From: Leuconostoc fallax KCTC 3537 | GTDB lineage: Bacteria > Bacillota > Bacilli > Lactobacillales > Lactobacillaceae | DNA: 43,565 nt | Assembly (NCBI RefSeq): GCF_000165675.1 | Contig: NZ_AEIZ01000017.1 | Span: 1 to 43,565, forward strand | Reading direction: 5' to 3' | Part shown: one piece after another, positions 8,994-18,408 of the stretch | How positions within the stretch are numbered: position 1 is the stretch's first letter | Layout of the letters: every line of letters starts with the position of its first letter | Program-made: the position numbers and the translations under genes | The notes under the pieces: generated by a model | Told to the model about the DNA's origin: nothing | Database searches by the model: none | Seen by the model: only the letters and a program-made list of their open reading frames with translations

Positions 8994-9890
8994 ATGAATC
9001 AAATTTTAGTGATTATGGGCCCAACGGCTTCCGGGAAGAGTGATTTAGCAATACAAATGGCAGAGCGATATAATGGCGAAATCATATCGGCAGATGCATT
9101 GCAAATTTATCGTCATTTAGATATTGGCACTGCTAAAGTCAGCGCGGCAGAACAAGCTACAGTGCCACATCACTTAGTTGATATTCTAGATATGACAGAT
9201 ACCTACTCTGTTGCTGAATTTGTTGAACAAGCAGATCAAATCATTAAACAAATTATTCACCGAGGGCGATTACCAATTATTGTTGGTGGCACAGGCTTTT
9301 ATATTAAAGCCCTACTTGGGTTACAGCCGTTAGATTATCAAAAAAGCGATACAGCGCTGCTTCAAAAATTAAAAACATTGTCATTATCAGAATTAGTTAC
9401 TATGTTAGGTCAAGTTGCACCAGATCAATTAACAAAAATTGATTTGCATAATCCGTATCGTGTGCAGCGTGCCATACTCATTGCGCAAAGCGCGCAAAAG
9501 AGTAATATAGAACGGCCAAGTTACGATGCTTTAGTTGTTGGTGTAGATTGGCCTAGAGAAGTGCTATATGAACGGATTAATGCTCGTGTTGATAAAATGT
9601 TGGGTATGGGTCTGCTCGATGAAGCTAAAACACTATTGGAACAAGGCGGGACGGATTTACAGGCAGGGAAAGCAATTGGATATAAAGAACTCTTTCCATA
9701 TCTATTAGGACAAACAACGTTAGCTGTAGCAAAACAACAACTCCAGCAAAATTCTAGAAGGTATGCCAAGCGACAGCTTACATATTTGCGCCATCAGATT
9801 GCTGGATTAATTTGGATTGATGGTAATACGGCACAATATGATACATCAGTATTAGTAGATCAATGGTTAAAAAAAAGCTCACAATTGTGA
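8994..9890 (+). CDS. miaA: tRNA dimethylallyltransferase
   Basis: Transfers dimethylallyl to N6 of A37 in tRNAs reading UNN codons. The P-loop is MGPTASGKSDLA, followed by IISADALQIYR (usually SADS in the family), VPHHLVDI, LPIIVGGTGFYIKAL and the C-terminal QQNSRRYAKRQLTYLR. At 298 residues it is close to the usual length. ATG 8994 follows AAGGTAAG. The last codons lie inside the terminator stem, so the stop TGA is part of the hairpin. Transcribed alone. Confidence 0.97.
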   Translation: MNQILVIMGPTASGKSDLAIQMAERYNGEIISADALQIYRHLDIGTAKVSAAEQATVPHHLVDILDMTDTYSVAEFVEQADQIIKQIIHRGRLPIIVGGTGFYIKALLGLQPLDYQKSDTALLQKLKTLSLSELVTMLGQVAPDQLTKIDLHNPYRVQRAILIAQSAQKSNIERPSYDALVVGVDWPREVLYERINARVDKMLGMGLLDEAKTLLEQGGTDLQAGKAIGYKELFPYLLGQTTLAVAKQQLQQNSRRYAKRQLTYLRHQIAGLIWIDGNTAQYDTSVLVDQWLKKSSQL

Positions 9891-9899
9891 GCTTTTTTT
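9869..9899. terminator. Bidirectional terminator embedded in the end of miaA
   Basis: GCTCACAA (9877-9884) pairs perfectly with TTGTGAGC (9885-9892), flanked by A8 and T7. It is a near-perfect palindrome that includes the last miaA codons and overlaps the stop of the convergent membrane-protein gene at 9898. Confidence 0.88.
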
Positions 9900-10738
9900 A
9901 ATGATACATGATAATTAAGGATATCATTTGTAATAAAACGTAGAGCATATTTTGCCAATTCCCAATTTTAGCTTTAGTAAATTGGAGAATAAAAGCAGCG
10001 CAACTGAATAATAAGATGAAAATGATACCAAAATCTACATGATGACTAAAGATAGCTACGATGAATAATGCAACCGTTAGAATACTCAATTTCCGACCGT
10101 TTGGGTTCGGCATGATAATAGGTGTGAAGTAGAAGAAAAAGCTGAAAAATACAGGTAATAGATAAATGAGGAATCGTTGTGTAATAAAGTCATTTTGAAC
10201 ATAAAATAAGGCGATAGGGATTGTGAAGGTAGCTAAAGCACCGAATAATAATAAACCTAAAATATTTTGAATACCTAGCCACAATTGTTGAATGATAATG
10301 AGTAACGCATTAAATAGAAGTAATAGCCAAAATATTTCTTGACGTGTTTGAATTAATGACGTGAAAGTAAATAAGGTGCCCAGGACAATGAACAGATAGC
10401 TTAAATAACTTCTAAAAATTTTGCGTAATAATCAATGCAATCGCAATACTTGTTGTCAGTGTGTAGCCCATCATTGGTGCGAGTTGCCAAGTGAACGGCA
10501 CTTGCAACGTATGGCTAGAATAGTGTAACGGCAGATACCACCATACAATATTTAAGGATGTAACAATAACAACTAGTGGGGTCCAAAAACGCCAATCCAT
10601 TTTATCTAGACGGGCAAATTGCTCAAATGGGCGATGATCAAATGCGTTGAGTGAAAAACGTCGAGGCATTTTTCTGCCATCTGGTAATTGCTGCCTTTGA
10701 AAATCATAATTATTTTTGTCTGTCTTAATATTGTCCAT
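9898..10738 (-). pseudogene. Polytopic membrane protein of unknown function, one frameshift
   Basis: The N-terminal part (10738 down to 10412) has a charged cytoplasmic segment with RFSLNAFDHRPFEQFARL and two membrane helices. The C-terminal part (to 9898) has about five more. Reading on in the second frame through 10285-10411 gives uninterrupted hydrophobic sequence (RSYLSYLFIVLGTLFTFTSL), so this is one gene of about 280 residues. The break is at A5/T4 (10414-10422 on the + strand); removing one base restores it. I do not recognise the family. Probably a sequencing error rather than a dead gene. Divergent from metK. Confidence 0.72.
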
Positions 10739-10831
10739 ACTTTTTCCGCCTTAATGTCATCGGTAATTATTTTACATTACTTTTTGTAACTATAAGTTTT
10801 CTTTTTTGTAACGTTTTACCCAATTGCATTT

Positions 10832-10860
10832 TTTTCATATTTTGCTATCATGTGTATACA
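10832..10860 (+). promoter_or_regulatory. Probable metK promoter
   Basis: TATACA (10855-10860) with a weak TTTTCA (10832-10837) 17 bases upstream, immediately before the riboswitch. The gap 10739-11030 also holds the divergent membrane-protein promoter, which I cannot place. Confidence 0.5.
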
Positions 10861-10870
10861 ATTTAAAACG

Positions 10871-10993
10871 AGCTATCTAGAGTAGGTGAGTGATACAGCA
10901 CAATGACCCTACACCAACCGGCACAGCGCGGTGGTACTTCTGTAAGATAGTCGACACGTTCTGCGCGTTCGATTATCGAGCGCGTTTTATTTT
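10871..10993 (+). promoter_or_regulatory. SAM-I (S-box) type riboswitch with transcription terminator, upstream of metK
   Basis: The closing helix P1 is CTATCT (10873-10878) with AGATAG (10945-10950). AGAG followed by P2 (GTAGG with CCTAC) and then CACCAACC and GGTGGTA in the P3 arm follow the S-box order of conserved blocks. Downstream is a 9-bp GC-rich terminator stem (10964-10972 with 10976-10984) and TTTTATTTT. The 3' strand of P1 plus three bases, GATAGTCGA (10946-10954), can instead pair with TCGATTATC (10969-10977) inside the terminator, giving a 9-bp antiterminator. High SAM should thus favour P1 and the terminator, lowering metK. Assignment rests on motif order seen by eye. Confidence 0.82.
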
Positions 10994-11030
10994 GTTAAAA
11001 AATACCATTTAGGTATATTAGGAGAACAAA

Positions 11031-12200
11031 ATGACTAAGTATTTCACATCAGAATCTGTTTCTGCAGGACATCCAGATAAAATCGCTGATCAAATTGCGG
11101 ATGCGATCTTAGATGCTGTTTTGGAGCAAGATCCTGATGCTCGTAGTGCTGTTGAAGTCACAACTTCAACTGGCGATGTTTCTATCTTTGGTGAATTATC
11201 AACCAAAGCTTATGTTAATGTCCGCCAAATTGCGACTGATAAGATTCGTGAAATTGGATACGACAAGCCAGAATTGGGCTTTAGTGCTGATTCTGTTAAC
11301 GTATCTAATCGTATTGTTGAGCAATCATCAGATATTTCTGATGCTGTTGATCAAGCTGATGATGATCCTGAACAGTTAGGTGCAGGTGACCAAGGTCTTA
11401 TTTTTGGTTACGCTACTAATGAAACAGAAGGTTATATACCATTGGCATTGGCCTTATCTCATCAACTTATGCGAAAAATTCGCGATGTACGTGAGAGCGG
11501 TGAACTCGATTATTTACGACCAGATGCTAAAGCTGAAGTAAGTGTCGAAATTGGCGATGACGGGCAGGTGGAACGCATTGCAGCTGTTGTTTTGTCAACA
11601 CAACACGATGAAAATATAACACTTGAAAAGTTACGTACAGATATTAAGCAACATGTGATTGATCCAGTTTTGCCAGCTGAGTTAGTAGATGATCATACAA
11701 TTTTTTATATTAACCCAAGCGGTCGTTTTGTTTTGGGTGGCCCTCAGGCAGATTCTGGGTTAACAGGCCGTAAAATCATTGTGGATACTTATGGTGGTGC
11801 TGCACATCATGGTGGTGGTGCATTTTCTGGAAAAGATGCAACTAAAGTTGATCGTTCAGCCGCATATTTTGCAAGGTATGTTGCCAAAAACTTAGTTGCT
11901 GCTGGTGTGGCTGATCGTTTGGAACTACAAGTTGCTTATGCTATTGGTGTTGCCCGCCCAGTATCACTAAATATTGAAACATTTGGTACGGGACATGTTG
12001 ACGCCGCGTTAGTACGTCGGGCCGTTGAGACGCTCTTTGACTTCCGACCATTGGCAATTATTAACCATTTGAACTTACGTCGTCCGATTTATCAGCAAAC
12101 AGCTGCCTTCGGTCATTTTGGTAGAACAGATGTTGATTTACCTTGGGAACATTTGGACAAAGTTGACGACATTAAAGCGTTGATTAGCACAGCAAAATAA
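11031..12200 (+). CDS. metK: S-adenosylmethionine synthetase
   Basis: Makes SAM from methionine and ATP. 389 residues, normal length. Visible signatures: [19 protein letters not shown] near the N-terminus, [30 protein letters not shown], the phosphate-binding [15 protein letters not shown] loop and KVDRSAAY. The stretch [11 protein letters not shown] replaces the more common TTGLV.VFGE form, a mild variation. ATG 11031 follows AGGAGAA. It is transcribed alone behind the riboswitch and ended by its own terminator. Confidence 0.98.
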   Translation: MTKYFTSESVSAGHPDKIADQIADAILDAVLEQDPDARSAVEVTTSTGDVSIFGELSTKAYVNVRQIATDKIREIGYDKPELGFSADSVNVSNRIVEQSSDISDAVDQADDDPEQLGAGDQGLIFGYATNETEGYIPLALALSHQLMRKIRDVRESGELDYLRPDAKAEVSVEIGDDGQVERIAAVVLSTQHDENITLEKLRTDIKQHVIDPVLPAELVDDHTIFYINPSGRFVLGGPQADSGLTGRKIIVDTYGGAAHHGGGAFSGKDATKVDRSAAYFARYVAKNLVAAGVADRLELQVAYAIGVARPVSLNIETFGTGHVDAALVRRAVETLFDFRPLAIINHLNLRRPIYQQTAAFGHFGRTDVDLPWEHLDKVDDIKALISTAK

Positions 12201-12205
12201 TATTT

Positions 12206-12229
12206 AAAATACCCGGTTGGGTATTTTTA
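12206..12229 (+). terminator. metK terminator
   Basis: AAAATACCC (12206-12214) pairs with GGGTATTTT (12219-12227), loop GGTT, T-rich tail. Confidence 0.88.
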
Positions 12230-12311
12230 TTTAACACGTTAAAATAAAAAATATTTAATCACCACTTATTGTTATTTTTTGATGATTCCAATTATTATGT
12301 TATATAAAATA

Positions 12312-12320
12312 TGCTAGAAT
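12312..12320 (+). promoter_or_regulatory. Extended -10 promoter of gatCAB
   Basis: TG-C-TAGAAT, no good -35. Transcription should start near 12327, just ahead of the GGGAGG ribosome site. Confidence 0.65.
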
Positions 12321-12337
12321 GGATTAGATATCTAAAA

Positions 12338-12408
12338 GGGAGGAAAAGTGTTGCACGTATTGATATATCAGCATTTATTTACTGATTTTACGGCAACACT
12401 TAGTCATT
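12338..12408 (+). promoter_or_regulatory. Shine-Dalgarno, long hairpin, then gatC start codon
   Basis: The only strong ribosome site is GGGAGG (12338-12343), 65 bases before gatC ATG 12409. Between them AAGTGTTGC (12346-12354) pairs perfectly with GCAACACTT (12393-12401), with further pairing inside (CGTA 12356-12359 with TACG 12389-12392; TCAG 12368-12371 with CTGA 12382-12385). If the hairpin forms, GGGAGG comes to an effective 9 bases from the ATG. The bases just before gatC (AGTCATT) contain no ribosome site. Confidence 0.6.
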
Positions 12409-12431
12409 ATGAAAGAAAAAATCACGCGTGA
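12348..12431 (+). CDS. Possible short leader peptide overlapping the start of gatC
   Basis: An open frame of 27 codons beginning GTG 12348 (or TTG 12351), placed 4-7 bases after GGGAGG and ending TGA 12429-12431, 23 bases inside gatC in another frame. It could couple translation to gatC. The peptide (about LHVLIYQHLFTDFTATL) has no codon run suggesting attenuation and resembles nothing I know. It competes with the hairpin explanation for the same ribosome site. Confidence 0.25.
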   Translation: MLHVLIYQHLFTDFTATLSHYERKNHA

Positions 12432-12714
12432 AGAAGTTGCTCACGTTGCTGGTTTAGCTAAATTATCATTTAATGATGAACAGCTTGACCATTTTACAAC
12501 ACAATTGAGTGATATTTTAAATATTTTTGATACTTTGGCTACCGTTAATACGGAAAATGTCGAACCAACGTATTCAGTTACAGAAAATGTCAACATTTTG
12601 CGTGAGGATGTTGCGGATAATTGGCAACAAAAGCAAGAATTGCTTAAAAATGCGCCATTAGAGGCAGCTGGGTTAATTAAAGTACCGGCTATTTTAGATG
12701 AGGGAGAAAATTAA
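12409..12714 (+). CDS. gatC: Aspartyl/glutamyl-tRNA amidotransferase subunit C
   Basis: 101-residue subunit that wraps around GatA and stabilises the GatCAB complex, which converts Glu-tRNA(Gln), and often Asp-tRNA(Asn), to the amidated forms. [17 protein letters not shown] at the N-terminus and VEPTYSV are family hallmarks. The start is fixed by the family N-terminus, although the ribosome site is distant (see the hairpin at 12338-12408). The stop TAA overlaps the gatA ATG by one base, so translation is coupled. Confidence 0.96.
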   Translation: MKEKITREEVAHVAGLAKLSFNDEQLDHFTTQLSDILNIFDTLATVNTENVEPTYSVTENVNILREDVADNWQQKQELLKNAPLEAAGLIKVPAILDEGEN

Positions 12715-14180
12715 TGACAATGAATTATTTTGATCATGATTTGACATCATTGCATCAACAGCTTGTTAACAAAGAAACAACAGCAACTGAATTGGTACAA
12801 GCCACATTAGACAATATTAAAGCTACTGATGATCAACTTAATGCTTTTATTACAACGAATCCTGAATCTGCGTTAGAAGCAGCAAAAGCTTTGGATAAAG
12901 CAGGACAATTTGACAATGCTTTGGCCGGTATTCCGCTTGGTCTGAAAGATAATATGGCAACTAAGGGCATTCAGACGAGTGCCGCATCACGTATTTTGAA
13001 AGACTTTAAGCCGGTTTACACAGCAACGGCTGTTGACAAATTAAATGCGGCGGGTGCTATTTCTGTTGGAAAAGCTAACATGGATGAATTTGCCATGGGT
13101 GGTTCAACCGAGACATCTTACTACAAGACCACAACCAATGCTTGGGACCACACTAAAGTTCCTGGTGGCTCTTCAGGCGGGTCTGCTGCAGCTGTAGCAG
13201 GTGGGCAAGTGCCTTTCGCCTTGGGATCTGATACTGGTGGATCAATTCGTCAGCCGGCAGCGTTCAATGGTATTGTTGGTATGAAACCAACATATGGTCG
13301 TGTATCACGTTGGGGCCTATTTGCAATGGCCTCATCATTAGATCAAATTGGTCCATTTACACGAACGGTTAAAGATAATGCTTTGGTATTGAATACTATT
13401 TCTGGTCATGACCAAAGAGATTCTACTTCGGCGACACGTGAAGTTCCTGACTTTACAAGCAAGTTAACTGGGGATGTTAAAGGCCTCAGAATCGCTGTTC
13501 CCAAAGAGTATTTTGGTGAAGGTATTGACGAACGTGTCTCTGTTACCGTTCGAGCTGCCATTGCACAACTCGAAGCCTTAGGTGCTACCGTGGACGAAGT
13601 GAGCTTGCCACACACCAAGTATGGTGTTGCAGCATACTATATTATTATGTCCTCTGAAGCATCATCTAACTTACAACGTTATGATGGTGTCAAATATGGG
13701 TTCCGTGCTGATGATGTTAAAAATTTGGAAGACTTGTATGTAAAAACACGTTCTGAAGGATTTGGTGATGAAGTTAAGCGACGTATCATGTTAGGCACAT
13801 TTTCATTATCTGCTGGCGCTTATGATGCATTCTTTAAAAAAGCAGCCAAGATTCGTACTTTGATTATTGAAGATTTCAACAAAGTATTTGAAGACTATGA
13901 TGTGATTGTAGGACCGACTGCACCAACTGTTGCTTATGGTATTGGTGAAGAAATTGATGATCCAACGGCTATGTATTTAGCTGATGTTCTGACTATTCCC
14001 GTGAACTTGGCTGGATTGCCTGGTATGTCAGTGAATGCTGGTTTTGTTGATAATTTACCAGTTGGCTTACAAATTATTGGAAAACCATTTGACGAGTCGA
14101 CTGTTTACCAAACAGGATATGCCTTTGAACAAGCTAGTCGTTTGTTCGAAAAGAAGCCTGACATTGCAAAGGAATATTAA
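12714..14180 (+). CDS. gatA: Aspartyl/glutamyl-tRNA amidotransferase subunit A (amidase)
   Basis: 488-residue glutaminase subunit that releases ammonia and channels it to GatB. The amidase signature runs [15 protein letters not shown] (catalytic Lys), then [16 protein letters not shown], with [12 protein letters not shown] holding the nucleophilic Ser and cis-Ser. The C-terminal half reads [15 protein letters not shown]. The start ATG overlaps the gatC stop; GGGAG precedes it inside gatC. Second gene of gatCAB; gatB follows after 17 bases. Confidence 0.98.
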   Translation: MTMNYFDHDLTSLHQQLVNKETTATELVQATLDNIKATDDQLNAFITTNPESALEAAKALDKAGQFDNALAGIPLGLKDNMATKGIQTSAASRILKDFKPVYTATAVDKLNAAGAISVGKANMDEFAMGGSTETSYYKTTTNAWDHTKVPGGSSGGSAAAVAGGQVPFALGSDTGGSIRQPAAFNGIVGMKPTYGRVSRWGLFAMASSLDQIGPFTRTVKDNALVLNTISGHDQRDSTSATREVPDFTSKLTGDVKGLRIAVPKEYFGEGIDERVSVTVRAAIAQLEALGATVDEVSLPHTKYGVAAYYIIMSSEASSNLQRYDGVKYGFRADDVKNLEDLYVKTRSEGFGDEVKRRIMLGTFSLSAGAYDAFFKKAAKIRTLIIEDFNKVFEDYDVIVGPTAPTVAYGIGEEIDDPTAMYLADVLTIPVNLAGLPGMSVNAGFVDNLPVGLQIIGKPFDESTVYQTGYAFEQASRLFEKKPDIAKEY

Positions 14181-14197
14181 GAGGGGGTCCACACAAC

Positions 14198-15631
14198 ATG
14201 TCTAACTTTGAAACAACTATTGGTCTTGAAGTCCACGTTGAGATGAAGACTAATTCTAAATTATTGTCACCCTCACCGGTACATTTTGGTTCTGAACCTA
14301 ACGAAAATGCTAATGCGATTGATTTTGGTTATCCCGGAGTTTTGCCAGTCGCCAACAAAGGTGCTATTGAATTTGGTATGCGGGTTGCTATGGCCTTGCA
14401 TGCTGATATTACACCATTTATTCGTTGGGATCGTAAAAACTATTTCTATCCTGATAACCCAAAAGCCTATCAAACAACACAATCTCAGACACCTATTGGT
14501 ACGAATGGATATATTGATATTACGCTAGATGATGGTACAGTAAAACGTATTGGTATTACTGAAATGCACGTTGAAGAAGATGCGGGTAAGAATACTCATG
14601 GCACTGATGGTTATTCTTATGTCGACTTAAACCGTCAGGGTACGCCATTGATTGAAATTGTTTCTGAACCAGATTTATCTTCTCCAGAAGAAGCCAAAGC
14701 TTATCTAGAACAATTACGTAAGGTTGTTCAATTTACCGGTGTATCTGATGTTAAGATGCAAGAAGGTCAAATGCGTGCAGATGTCAATGTATCGTTACGT
14801 CCGTATGGATCTGATACTTATGGTACTAAAGTAGAAATGAAGAACATCAACTCATTTAACTATGTCTATAACGCATTGGCATTTGAAGAAAAACGCCAAG
14901 CACGTGTGTTGATGAGTGGTGGTACGATTCGTCAAGAGACACGTCGTTATGACGAACCAACAAAATCAACAATTTTGATGCGTGTTAAGGAAGGTGCTGA
15001 TGATTATCGTTACTTCCCAGAACCCGATTTGGCACCAATTGCAATTAGCCAAGATTGGATTGCTGAAGTGGCTCAATCATTGCCAGAATCGGCTAATGAT
15101 CGTCGTCAGCGTTATGTTTCTGAATTAGGTATTGAACAATATGATGCAGATGTTTTGACACAAACAATGGAAATGGCTGATTTTTATGATCAAGCTGTGA
15201 CGAGTGGTGGAGAACCTAAGCGTGTTGCTAATTACTTGATTGGCGATGTGAATGCCTATTTGAATAAGAACCAAGTTGAACTACCAGATACACAATTAAC
15301 ACCAGAGCATCTTGCCGGCATGGTTAAGTTAATTGAAGATGGTACCATTTCAACCAAGCAAGCTAAGAAAGTATTTGAAGCTATCATGGTTGGTGAAGAT
15401 CCTGCAGAATATGCACATCAACATGGCCTTGTGCAATTAAGTGATCCCGCACAATTAACACCAATTATCAATGAGATTTTGGATAATAACCCACAGTCTA
15501 TTGAAGATTTTAAGGGTGGAAAAGATCGCGCTGTTGGTTTCTTGATTGGTCAAATTATGAAAGCAACTAAGGGGCAAGCCAATCCTGGTGTTGTCAATAA
15601 AATATTGATGCAAGCTTTAAATGAGCGATAA
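14198..15631 (+). CDS. gatB: Aspartyl/glutamyl-tRNA amidotransferase subunit B
   Basis: 477-residue kinase/transferase subunit that activates the tRNA-bound acid with [15 protein letters not shown] at the start, [25 protein letters not shown] and [16 protein letters not shown] are signatures of GatB; the C-terminal YqeY-like tail domain contacts tRNA. Strong AGAGGGGG ribosome site at 14180-14188. It ends the amidotransferase genes; a stem-loop without a T run follows. Confidence 0.98.
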   Translation: MSNFETTIGLEVHVEMKTNSKLLSPSPVHFGSEPNENANAIDFGYPGVLPVANKGAIEFGMRVAMALHADITPFIRWDRKNYFYPDNPKAYQTTQSQTPIGTNGYIDITLDDGTVKRIGITEMHVEEDAGKNTHGTDGYSYVDLNRQGTPLIEIVSEPDLSSPEEAKAYLEQLRKVVQFTGVSDVKMQEGQMRADVNVSLRPYGSDTYGTKVEMKNINSFNYVYNALAFEEKRQARVLMSGGTIRQETRRYDEPTKSTILMRVKEGADDYRYFPEPDLAPIAISQDWIAEVAQSLPESANDRRQRYVSELGIEQYDADVLTQTMEMADFYDQAVTSGGEPKRVANYLIGDVNAYLNKNQVELPDTQLTPEHLAGMVKLIEDGTISTKQAKKVFEAIMVGEDPAEYAHQHGLVQLSDPAQLTPIINEILDNNPQSIEDFKGGKDRAVGFLIGQIMKATKGQANPGVVNKILMQALNER

Positions 15632-15646
15632 GTATTAATTTTAAAA

Positions 15647-15674
15647 ACCAACCAGAACAGACTATCTGGTTGGT
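15647..15674 (+). promoter_or_regulatory. Stem-loop without T run between gatB and dagK
   Basis: ACCAACCAGA (15647-15656) pairs perfectly with TCTGGTTGGT (15665-15674), loop of 8. It looks like a terminator stem but is followed by GTACATAAAC, so it may be an RNA-processing or 3'-end-stabilising element that lets dagK be read through. Confidence 0.5.
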
Positions 15675-15699
15675 GTACATAAACAATGGGAGTAACGTT

Positions 15700-16695
15700 A
15701 TGAAACGAGCACGAATTATCTATAATCCAACAGCGGGACGCGAAGCAATTAAGCGTGAAATGTTAGATATTTTGGCTGTCTACGAATCAGCTGGTTACGA
15801 AACCAGCACTTTTGCGACAACACCGGAGCCAATGTCGGCTGCTAAAGAAGCAGAGCGTGCGGCAAAGGCAGGTTTTGATTTGATTGTGGCGGCTGGTGGT
15901 GATGGCACGATTAATGAGGTGGTGAATGGTTTGGCACCTTTGAATGAGCGACCATTGTTGGCTGTTATTCCAGCAGGTACGACGAATGACTATGCACGAG
16001 CTTTAAAGTTGCCGCGAGATGAACCTTTGGAATCAGCTAAAGTGATTTTAAAGAAAGAAACGATTCACATGGATATTGGTAAGATTACTAAAGATAATCA
16101 AGAAAAATATTTCATGAATATCGCGGCACTAGGTACCATTAGTGAAGTAACTTATGCAGTGCCTTCTTTGATGAAGTCGTTGTATGGTTATTTAGCATAT
16201 TTAGTTAAAGGTGCTGAATTATTAACACGAATTAAACCAGTTAATGTTAAAGTTGAATATGATGATGGTGAGTATTCAGGCAAAACATCTATGATTTTCT
16301 TAGCTTTAACGAATTCTGTTGGTGGTTTCGAATCGATTGTACCTGATGCCAAGTTGGATGACGGTTATTTCACACTGCTCATTGTTAAGGAATCCAATTT
16401 AGCGCAAATATTGACTATTGTCGCTAAAATGATTAACGGTGGCAAGCATATTGACGATCCACAGTTAATTTATAAGAAAACGAATCAAGTCAAGATTACG
16501 CCACTTACTAATGATCAGATGAAAGTTAATATTGATGGTGAATATGGTGGTGATGCACCTATGGCTTTTACAGATATGCCACGGCATATTGAATTAGTTG
16601 CTAATTTGAGTGCAATGTCGCGTTTGCCTGAACCTGACAGAGATAGTGAGGTAGAACGTCATTTAGCCGAAGAGGCCAAAAAGTTTGAAAAGTAA
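15700..16695 (+). CDS. dagK: Diacylglycerol kinase (YegS/DgkB type)
   Basis: 331-residue soluble lipid kinase, which returns diacylglycerol from lipoteichoic acid synthesis to phosphatidic acid. The diacylglycerol kinase catalytic fold shows YNPTAGRE near the N-terminus, the nucleotide loop VAAGGDGTINEVVNGL and IPAGTTNDYARAL. The C-terminal beta-sandwich ends with the conserved NIDGEYGG. I chose ATG 15700: GGGAG lies 7 bases upstream and the family begins at MKRARIIYNP. The C-terminus is charged. Position after gatCAB and before rlmD is as in other lactic acid bacteria. Confidence 0.93.
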   Translation: MKRARIIYNPTAGREAIKREMLDILAVYESAGYETSTFATTPEPMSAAKEAERAAKAGFDLIVAAGGDGTINEVVNGLAPLNERPLLAVIPAGTTNDYARALKLPRDEPLESAKVILKKETIHMDIGKITKDNQEKYFMNIAALGTISEVTYAVPSLMKSLYGYLAYLVKGAELLTRIKPVNVKVEYDDGEYSGKTSMIFLALTNSVGGFESIVPDAKLDDGYFTLLIVKESNLAQILTIVAKMINGGKHIDDPQLIYKKTNQVKITPLTNDQMKVNIDGEYGGDAPMAFTDMPRHIELVANLSAMSRLPEPDRDSEVERHLAEEAKKFEK

Positions 16696-16772
16696 GTGAT
16701 CAGTTACTGGCAAGTAATTTGTTAGTAACTATTTTTAATTAAGTAAAGAATATTAAGGTGAAGGATAAGTAT

Positions 16773-18170
16773 ATGGCAAAAATAAATCGAGTAATGAAGG
16801 CAAAAGGCGGTGCACCCGTCAAAAAGAATGAAACAATTGAAGCAACAGTTATAGATATCACTTATCAAGGAATGGGCGTTGTTAAAATAGATCAATACCC
16901 TGTCTTTGTACCTGATGCCTTACCTGGAGAATTAATACAGGTTGGTATCACCAAAGTACTGAAGAGCTATGCTTTTGGCCGACTTGTAAAACGTCTAAAG
17001 GCATCCCCCGATCGTGTTGAAAATAAAAATAAAGCTTTGATTACCAGTGGTATCGCACCATTAGTGAATTTGAAATATTCAGCACAGTTGTTGTTCAAGC
17101 AAAATCAAGTACAACAATTGTTTAAAAAAATGAATATCGACGTCACTGTTGCACCAACTATCGGTATGGAGAATCCCACAGCATATCGTAATAAAGCACA
17201 AGTGCCTGTCCAAGAAATTAATGGTCAGTTAGAGACTGGCTTTTATCGTCGTGGTTCTCATAAGCTAGTACCGACGAATCATTTTTACATTCAAGATCCT
17301 AAAATTGATGAAGCAGTAAGCATTGTTCGGGACGTATTAAGAGAACTTAAAATTTCTGCTTATGATGAAGATACTAAAAAAGGTACCATACGACATATTA
17401 TGGTGCGCCGAGGTTATTATTCACATGAATTGATGGTTGTTATTATTACTCATACGGCAAAGTTGCTGGGTAGTGATATTATTATTAAAAAATTACGTGA
17501 ACAGTTACCGGAACTTAAAAGTCTTATTCACAATGTTAATAATAAAATGACAAATGTTATTATGGGTGAAGACAATCGCGTGATGTGGGGAGAAGACCAC
17601 ATTCACGATCAGTTACTTGATTTAGATTTTGTGATTGGACCGAATTCTTTTTACCAAGTGAATCCGCAGACAACATCCGTACTGTACCAGCTAGCAGCTG
17701 ATAAAGCACAGTTAAAGCCTCAAGATGTTGTGGTAGATGCTTATTCAGGTATTGGTACAATTACTTTGTCTATTGCGAACCGTGTTAAAAAAGTTTATGG
17801 TGTTGAAATAGTACAGCAAGCAGTAGTAGATGCGCAACTAAATGCCAAAAATAATCAAATTAGTAATGTATCATTTATTGCCAAAGATGCACCAGAACAA
17901 ATGGCACAGTGGGCGGCAGAAGGTTTAAAACCTGATGTTGTATTTGTTGATCCACCACGCAAAGGGTTGACAGAAGACCTTATTGAAGCCATTAGTAATA
18001 TGGATACAAAAACTTTTGTTTACATTAGTTGTAATCCTGCTACTTTAGCACGAGATGCGGCTCAAATCATAGCTGCTGGATATCACATTGATGGAGATAT
18101 TCAGCCATTGGATCAGTTCCCACAAACAACGCATGTTGAAACTGTCGCTGTTTTCAGAAAAAATCATTAA
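16773..18170 (+). CDS. rlmD: 23S rRNA (uracil-5-)-methyltransferase, RlmCD/RlmD type
   Basis: 465 residues. An N-terminal TRAM domain (about residues 15-75: EATVIDITYQGMGVVKID) binds RNA. The SAM-dependent fold has VVDAYSGIGTITLSIA, VFVDPPRKGL and the catalytic-Cys motif YISCNPATLARD. Related enzymes make m5U in 23S rRNA. The cysteines that bind an iron-sulfur cluster in many TrmA-family members, normally between TRAM and catalytic domains, are absent here (region SGIAPLVNLKYSAQL). ATG 16773 is preferred over GTG 16758 because GAAGGAT lies 7 bases upstream. Confidence 0.93.
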   Translation: MAKINRVMKAKGGAPVKKNETIEATVIDITYQGMGVVKIDQYPVFVPDALPGELIQVGITKVLKSYAFGRLVKRLKASPDRVENKNKALITSGIAPLVNLKYSAQLLFKQNQVQQLFKKMNIDVTVAPTIGMENPTAYRNKAQVPVQEINGQLETGFYRRGSHKLVPTNHFYIQDPKIDEAVSIVRDVLRELKISAYDEDTKKGTIRHIMVRRGYYSHELMVVIITHTAKLLGSDIIIKKLREQLPELKSLIHNVNNKMTNVIMGEDNRVMWGEDHIHDQLLDLDFVIGPNSFYQVNPQTTSVLYQLAADKAQLKPQDVVVDAYSGIGTITLSIANRVKKVYGVEIVQQAVVDAQLNAKNNQISNVSFIAKDAPEQMAQWAAEGLKPDVVFVDPPRKGLTEDLIEAISNMDTKTFVYISCNPATLARDAAQIIAAGYHIDGDIQPLDQFPQTTHVETVAVFRKNH

Positions 18171-18183
18171 TTTCAAAAAAGTA

Positions 18184-18212
18184 TTGACGAGCCCGTATAT
18201 TCTTGGTATTCT
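18184..18212 (+). promoter_or_regulatory. tRNA-Glu promoter
   Basis: TTGACG (18184-18189), 17-base spacer, TATTCT (18207-18212), 38 bases before the mature tRNA. Confidence 0.7.
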
Positions 18213-18249
18213 AATATAGTTATTTGATACGAACAACGTAATTGACCAT

Positions 18250-18321
18250 GGCTCGTTGGTCAAGTGGCTAAGACGCTGCCCTTTCACGGCGGAATCGAGA
18301 GTTCGATTCTCTCACGAGCTA
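18250..18321 (+). tRNA. tRNA-Glu (anticodon TTC)
   Basis: The acceptor GGCTCGT pairs with ACGAGCT (first pair G-T). Anticodon stem CTGCC/GGCGG holds loop CTTTCAC, giving anticodon TTC. T arm GAGAGTTCGATTCTCTC. The CCA is not encoded. GatCAB upstream uses Glu-tRNA species, but the genes are separate transcripts. Confidence 0.97.
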
Positions 18322-18323
18322 CT

Positions 18324-18355
18324 AAAAAAGCTGGAACTTCGGTTCCAGCTTTTTT
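18324..18355 (+). terminator. tRNA-Glu terminator with TTCG loop
   Basis: AAAAAAGCTGGAAC (18324-18337) pairs with GTTCCAGCTTTTTT (18342-18355) around the stable TTCG tetraloop. Confidence 0.95.
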
Positions 18356-18408
18356 GTTTGTTTTTATAGTAAAATAGTAAGTATAAAGACATAGTCAATT
18401 TGAGGAAA

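Noticed and set aside
10871-10993. SMK-box (SAM-III) riboswitch upstream of metK
   Set aside because: The Shine-Dalgarno of metK is not paired with an upstream anti-sequence, and a complete intrinsic terminator and S-box block order are present instead.
18250-18355. tRNA-Glu as an attachment site for a mobile element
   Set aside because: No integrase nearby and no second copy of the tRNA 3' end seen in the window.
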